DNA of 62,727 nucleotides from a virus. Of this stretch, positions 59,501 through 62,727 are shown in pieces. A model generated the notes under the pieces. It searched no databases, was not told the origin of the DNA, and saw only the letters and a list, made by a program, of their open reading frames with translations. The translations under genes were made by a program, and so were the position numbers. Location: positions 1 to 62,727 of the IMG/VR virus record IMGVR_UViG_3300009703_000018. One strand, written 5' to 3'. Each line of letters opens with the position of its first letter. The stretch's first letter is position 1.

Positions 59501-62500
59501 CCAGATCAAATTGGTAGCTCAGATTCTTCATACGACAAAAGGGCTGGCAACGGTTTAGTCAAACTGCGTCCTTCTGGCCCAATGTCTACAGAGTTCGCAA
59601 ATGTTGCCGGTATATTAAATGGAAAAAGAGATGGTAGTGATTATTCTCCTTATGAGCTTACCAAATTTGGACTAAAGAGAAACCGAAGATTGCTTAATGG
59701 TTCACAGGTTGGTCATTCTTTAAGCTATTGGCATGAAACAGGACTTTATCCAAGAGGTGAAGTTGCTAGTTTTGTTAATGATTCTTGCATGGGTGTCTCT
59801 AGCGGAAAAAGAATAGAAGATGCAGCCAATACTAATCCAATAATGATAACCTCAAGAAATCATGGGTTAAAGGATGGAGACCTTGTTAACACATGGGGTG
59901 TTATGGGTAACTTTGGCGCAAACGTCATGAACCAAGGTGAGTGGAGTGAAACTCAGTGGGAAGATAAGCTATACAAAAAGTGTACAGGGCCTAATTGCGA
60001 TGAACCGTCTTGGCCTAATGCTAAATGTCCACATGACTCAAAATGTGTAAATAAAGAGACTGGGGAGGAGATAGAAGATAAGGCTAACGATAAGTTTGGT
60101 TGTCTACAAGGAAGTTGTAGCAAAGCAAGAGCGGATGGTTCAGAATGTTCATCAGAGGATTTTTGCACTGGGTCTAAAGATAAATGCGCACAAGAAGGAA
60201 ACGATGGAGAATGTCCAGATGGTTTCACTACTGATCCAAATATTCCTCCCGGTGGAGAATGTAGATGTGTAAACAAATTATGGGCAGGAGACGACGATGA
60301 GCCATTAGGGTGTGAGGGCGAATGGAAAGGTGGGGAAAATATGGAATTCCAAACCTTCTGTGATCACGATAAGTATTACGCCTGTTCTGGATCAATTATT
60401 AGAGGTAAAGAACCTCCACCAGCAGACTTCTTTATAGTACAAAATACAACAATTGATACATTTGATTTATATACATGCGACAAACATCCAGTGGATGGAA
60501 GAATTGCAAATAGAATCAATCTTGACACTACAGAATGCCCAGATGAATCCCCAAAGGTTTGCGTTCAAAATCCAGATATAGGCACATATGAAACAGTTAT
60601 AGAAAGCATTACAACAGCTGTTACGGTCAATCCACTTGAGTCTGGATTTGGAGTTCCAACGGTTACGGCGTTTATCGAAAAATGTGTTACTTCAGCCGGT
60701 GAAGATGTTACACAAGGCGTAGGGAAAAAGTCTAAAGATATATTCACTGGGCATGAAGTTGAAAATGCAGCACTAAGTGCAAGGTATACCTGTGGTGGAA
60801 CATCTGTAACCTGTGCAGAAGAAGACTGCACCGCTCTTGACTCAACCCATAGGTGGGTAGACTCGCAAAACCTTAAAGACGATCCGTTGACTGTAATTGA
60901 AGAGGGTGAAGCTCAATGTGGTAATTATGGTGCTTGTTCCATAATGGGAGGAGAATTGATCTCCACCGCTTCAGCAATCACTAGGGATGAATGTATACTC
61001 TTAGCTAAAACATACAAATCATATAATCCAGAGAAGAAGCCAGATCATAAAGAACAAAAATATGTCAACATGTGTCTTGATTTAGATGGCAATGCTGATT
61101 CTAGCGGAGATATGGTTGCCGCATCAGATGATCCTGATGAATTAGAAAAAAGATGTAAGGAAAAACACTCTGCCTGCTTTGATATGAGCGGTCAAACAAA
61201 GTTGGATTACCTTAGTGATGAGGGATTATGTATTAATAATGGCGCTATATGGAAAGAGCCGCAAGTTATTAAAGGTAATTATCATGAATGTGTAGACAAA
61301 GGCTTAGCTCAAGAAAACAAATGGGAAGAAGCTGTATCGGACTGTTGGTATCAAAACCAATGGAGAGGCTCTGCCTCTGTGATGTCATTAAATGATGATG
61401 GAGCGAGTAACAGTTTTGGAAAACCTAGTGTTGGGGTTTGGAGAGCCTGTCCATTTACTGGCCAATGGGTACTTTATAACAACCAAGATGATATTGGTAT
61501 AGAAGCTGGATATATTGGTCATCTGGGACAAGATGTAATTGATAATAGATATAGGCTTGGTCTTGGTGGGCCGGGATATAAATGGGAAGAAAGAGCAAAT
61601 GATTATTGGGTTCAAATTGAACAAAAAGGTATTTGTCCTGTTTGCTGCGATCATTTTATGCCGAAAAACCTTACGGCAACACTTAATGAACAAAGCAGTC
61701 AAGTCCTTGATATAATTAATTGCGGTCTTGAAAAATGTACGCACAACCCAAGCATGGGTATGAAAGCTAAACATGATGGCTACTGCTGTTCCGATGAAGG
61801 TCATAAGTGCGATATTACCGATGTTGCAAAATGTCAAAATGGCGAAAAATGGAGAAAGTTTGGATTTTGCAAAGGTGAAGATGGTCAAGATATAAATTGT
61901 ATTGGATGTGATATAGATGAAAAACACACTGGTGGAAAACATGAGGGTAAAAACGAATGTGAAATACGTGGAGGAACATTTCAAGCAAGTTTGAATGGCC
62001 CAGAAGATTGCGATGCACATGTTAGACAAAGATTAACTCAATGGGGAACAACAAATTGCAGAAGATGTTCTGATGTTTATTCTTCTCAGCACAAAGTTCC
62101 AATGATTGGTAGTAACCATCCAAATTCTCAAAATACACATGAAGGCGCGTCTTGTTGTCCAAATTGTGAGTGCCTATACAACCATCAAGATCAAAGTAAA
62201 CAGGGCTGTTCGGCAAAATATATGGATTGTCAAACAGCTATAACATGTTTACCTGAATGTAATGCAGATACTGAAGGTCTACGCGAGACACTCGGAGAAC
62301 TAGAGGCTGTATGTGTAGAATATGATTTTGGCGGTAGTGCAATAGTATACAAATGGGATTTTGACCCATGTTCTTGTTTTCCCAATTTTGTTCCTATGTC
62401 TTGTGAAGGCGAAGGTTTGGTTGATGGGGGGGCAGAAAGTTCTTGTGATCGTAATGGAACTCAGAAAAATGGTCAATCTGGACATGACAATACAGGTGGT

Positions 62501-62727
62501 TGTTATGGTGAAGATGGTAAATTAAACGAAGACAAGAAAAGATCAGGTGGTGCTAGTGAATCAGATTGTTCTAGCGATGAAGAGTGGAGGGCAGGAGCTA
62601 GTGGTTGTACAAATAGAGAAATTTCAACAACCGCAGACGCTAGTTGTTATGACATAAACAATTCTGCTAAACCTGTAGGTACAACTTGTCCCGGTTTGGG
62701 ATCTGTGGATGTCCCAATGGAATTTGA
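56570..62727 (+). CDS. giant cysteine-rich tail protein, truncated by the right edge
   Basis: One uninterrupted frame starts at the ATG overlapping the previous stop (TGATGG) and runs off the right edge: at least 2,052 codons. The start reads MAIGDPWDSSYNPDIKNLKN. The protein is rich in Cys, Gly, Asp and Glu, with many C-x(2-4)-C pairs (CTEGCGC, CPVCCDH, CCPNCEC) and repeated C-x(2-6)-GG-x-[WF] units (CETNGGIW near 398, CANSGGEF near 840, CEIRGGTF near 1794). Two W/F/Y-rich regions (about 480-560 and 600-760) look folded. No enzymatic domain recognised. Its place after the hub suggests a receptor-binding or tip protein built from disulphide or zinc modules. Confidence 0.8.
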   Translation, partial: MAIGDPWDSSYNPDIKNLKNQITGEPVWKPDASDEVSQDSPMTIKNRKRGRFCTEGCGCIDTGCSNLGDGECKLPPEIAVTILRDTNGRYSARAGIAGGEGETIHLKYSNGAWRGSRCCSHDTDGPLEYACDPCKVTTLPNGKPSECHYGNNKYKHLNAKGQDNDTFEKRGSFDYNQALEGEMWPRRGVDAWLKPSSYDQNLESISSDMLIQEDGKEKTKGVVTWSDEYARINMKSVEKTIQLDDDGYVVGFSITNGHEPTEDSDSTIEYDATGSTKTGCIEDGAVPTKKRPYCRDSITGYRIQQVCSDTQYKNKKDCEEAVDSDGNRAATWLYGDENTCLDAGKCESPNVAGKGEDKSRDDRTTKHNSQETCEAAFESGDPTCFGSDGKPVTGNDQTTCETNGGIWYTNKFYPNTWVTWEYEKRSCCGGRILDQFHPYHTPQTSGGGNNTRKSSICFTPYQEVILSASYTSGFVGPTSMADGGCTGITNQSDRSWFWQDVESYWTLLIRPCNFWGSCQEEGKPRPDPADVIDGPDNYWETTCGEEVVLYLPVDQFVNCSNFNLTLSQESGLRSGWPESYDGWDSRMGSHGHGNPVGDQTLNEGWTNVGQVSTIWGIPGDAIEKDQYSWWCGYPDANFDGIPDGGGGTENCSQYVYHGSGAPKPWLQNAKGFDNFYGFNMQPQPFKATEEKQNRAKPMRQASDDHKFWQMCGISALTGHGGGGHWFWNLGPDFFFYYDFAAYDEVGLLGKAGSSLQAYIKPGGVCEAASTKLENYIKSHVGMLSRGDCARKGGSAPLLVGWQNTEPGLCPDYSASSKSECGKKGTCVNKDDTYGQETPEDCANSGGEFTACAEWEDGCTIDGTRDGIPAQIITNPNDAQGEHKTRDPENKEECEAESSEGGAGGIWYEGCFSVADPNAKECPEVGDVPEAIMSILLGEREGTCTFKEDGEDAFPISGTESDCEAKKQEEGVTDVEFTPDQIGSSDSSYDKRAGNGLVKLRPSGPMSTEFANVAGILNGKRDGSDYSPYELTKFGLKRNRRLLNGSQVGHSLSYWHETGLYPRGEVASFVNDSCMGVSSGKRIEDAANTNPIMITSRNHGLKDGDLVNTWGVMGNFGANVMNQGEWSETQWEDKLYKKCTGPNCDEPSWPNAKCPHDSKCVNKETGEEIEDKANDKFGCLQGSCSKARADGSECSSEDFCTGSKDKCAQEGNDGECPDGFTTDPNIPPGGECRCVNKLWAGDDDEPLGCEGEWKGGENMEFQTFCDHDKYYACSGSIIRGKEPPPADFFIVQNTTIDTFDLYTCDKHPVDGRIANRINLDTTECPDESPKVCVQNPDIGTYETVIESITTAVTVNPLESGFGVPTVTAFIEKCVTSAGEDVTQGVGKKSKDIFTGHEVENAALSARYTCGGTSVTCAEEDCTALDSTHRWVDSQNLKDDPLTVIEEGEAQCGNYGACSIMGGELISTASAITRDECILLAKTYKSYNPEKKPDHKEQKYVNMCLDLDGNADSSGDMVAASDDPDELEKRCKEKHSACFDMSGQTKLDYLSDEGLCINNGAIWKEPQVIKGNYHECVDKGLAQENKWEEAVSDCWYQNQWRGSASVMSLNDDGASNSFGKPSVGVWRACPFTGQWVLYNNQDDIGIEAGYIGHLGQDVIDNRYRLGLGGPGYKWEERANDYWVQIEQKGICPVCCDHFMPKNLTATLNEQSSQVLDIINCGLEKCTHNPSMGMKAKHDGYCCSDEGHKCDITDVAKCQNGEKWRKFGFCKGEDGQDINCIGCDIDEKHTGGKHEGKNECEIRGGTFQASLNGPEDCDAHVRQRLTQWGTTNCRRCSDVYSSQHKVPMIGSNHPNSQNTHEGASCCPNCECLYNHQDQSKQGCSAKYMDCQTAITCLPECNADTEGLRETLGELEAVCVEYDFGGSAIVYKWDFDPCSCFPNFVPMSCEGEGLVDGGAESSCDRNGTQKNGQSGHDNTGGCYGEDGKLNEDKKRSGGASESDCSSDEEWRAGASGCTNREISTTADASCYDINNSAKPVGTTCPGLGSVDVPMEF

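Noticed and set aside
1-62727. CRISPR arrays, insertion sequences, integrase or attachment sites
   Set aside because: No regularly spaced direct repeats, transposase, recombinase or terminal inverted repeats were seen; the only repeats are within fibre genes or the small early-region elements listed.

Overview
This window is the structural half of a large, A+T-rich tailed-phage genome (Caudoviricetes). The evidence is a continuous morphogenesis block: a large terminase with Walker A/B and RNase H-like nuclease motifs, a portal, a maturation protease fused to a scaffold, a decoration protein, a major capsid protein, connectors, a probable tail tube, tail-assembly chaperones, a tape measure of about 2,300 residues and a series of very large tail-tip and fibre proteins. 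No contractile sheath was recognised, and the very long tape measure suggests a siphovirus with a tail of roughly 0.3 micrometres. Fibre repeats, LamG and beta-helix domains and an S74 chaperone domain resemble those of aquatic phages. The host cannot be read from the sequence.

Layout. Bases 1-2620 form a leftward block of small, mostly unknown genes (probably early). It has three near-identical sigma70-type promoters (TTGACA-N16/17-TATA[CG]T), a shared leader before the start codon, an HNH homing endonuclease and a 30-residue membrane peptide. Transcription diverges at about 2.65 kb. Everything to the right reads rightward: a sigma-like factor, a probable small terminase subunit, then an insertion of modification genes (2OG-Fe(II) oxygenase, sulfotransferase, GDP-mannose 4,6-dehydratase, glycosyltransferase), small membrane proteins, an HNH nuclease and an ERCC4 nuclease, followed by the large terminase (9.2-11.2 kb). 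The head genes occupy 11.2-16.6 kb. A 12-kb accessory region (16.7-28.5 kb) carries tail fibres and a second modification island: sulfotransferase, two methyltransferases, SGNH hydrolase, GT34-like glycosyltransferase. Connectors and tail-completion candidates follow (28.5-34.0 kb), then the tail tube (34.1-35.2 kb), chaperones (35.3-37.7 kb), tape measure (37.7-44.6 kb) and tail-tip proteins to the right edge. The last of these is an open frame of more than 2,052 codons that runs off the window.

Regulation. Five intergenic sites share a GGTGTATAAT-like element just upstream of portal, protease/scaffold, the gene after the capsid gene, a fibre gene and the tail tube. They look like late promoters with only a -10 element, and the sigma-like factor at 2871-3416 is the obvious candidate to read them. 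Strong intrinsic terminators follow the major capsid gene, the tail-tube gene and the chaperone block, so the most abundant virion proteins sit in insulated units.

Most notable points: a staphylococcal-nuclease-like domain with its catalytic residues preserved inside the tape measure protein; the late-promoter family with its candidate sigma factor; a giant cysteine-rich tail protein; a nested scaffold start; two separate sulfo-/glyco-modification cassettes; and fibre repeats that keep their protein sequence while their codons differ.
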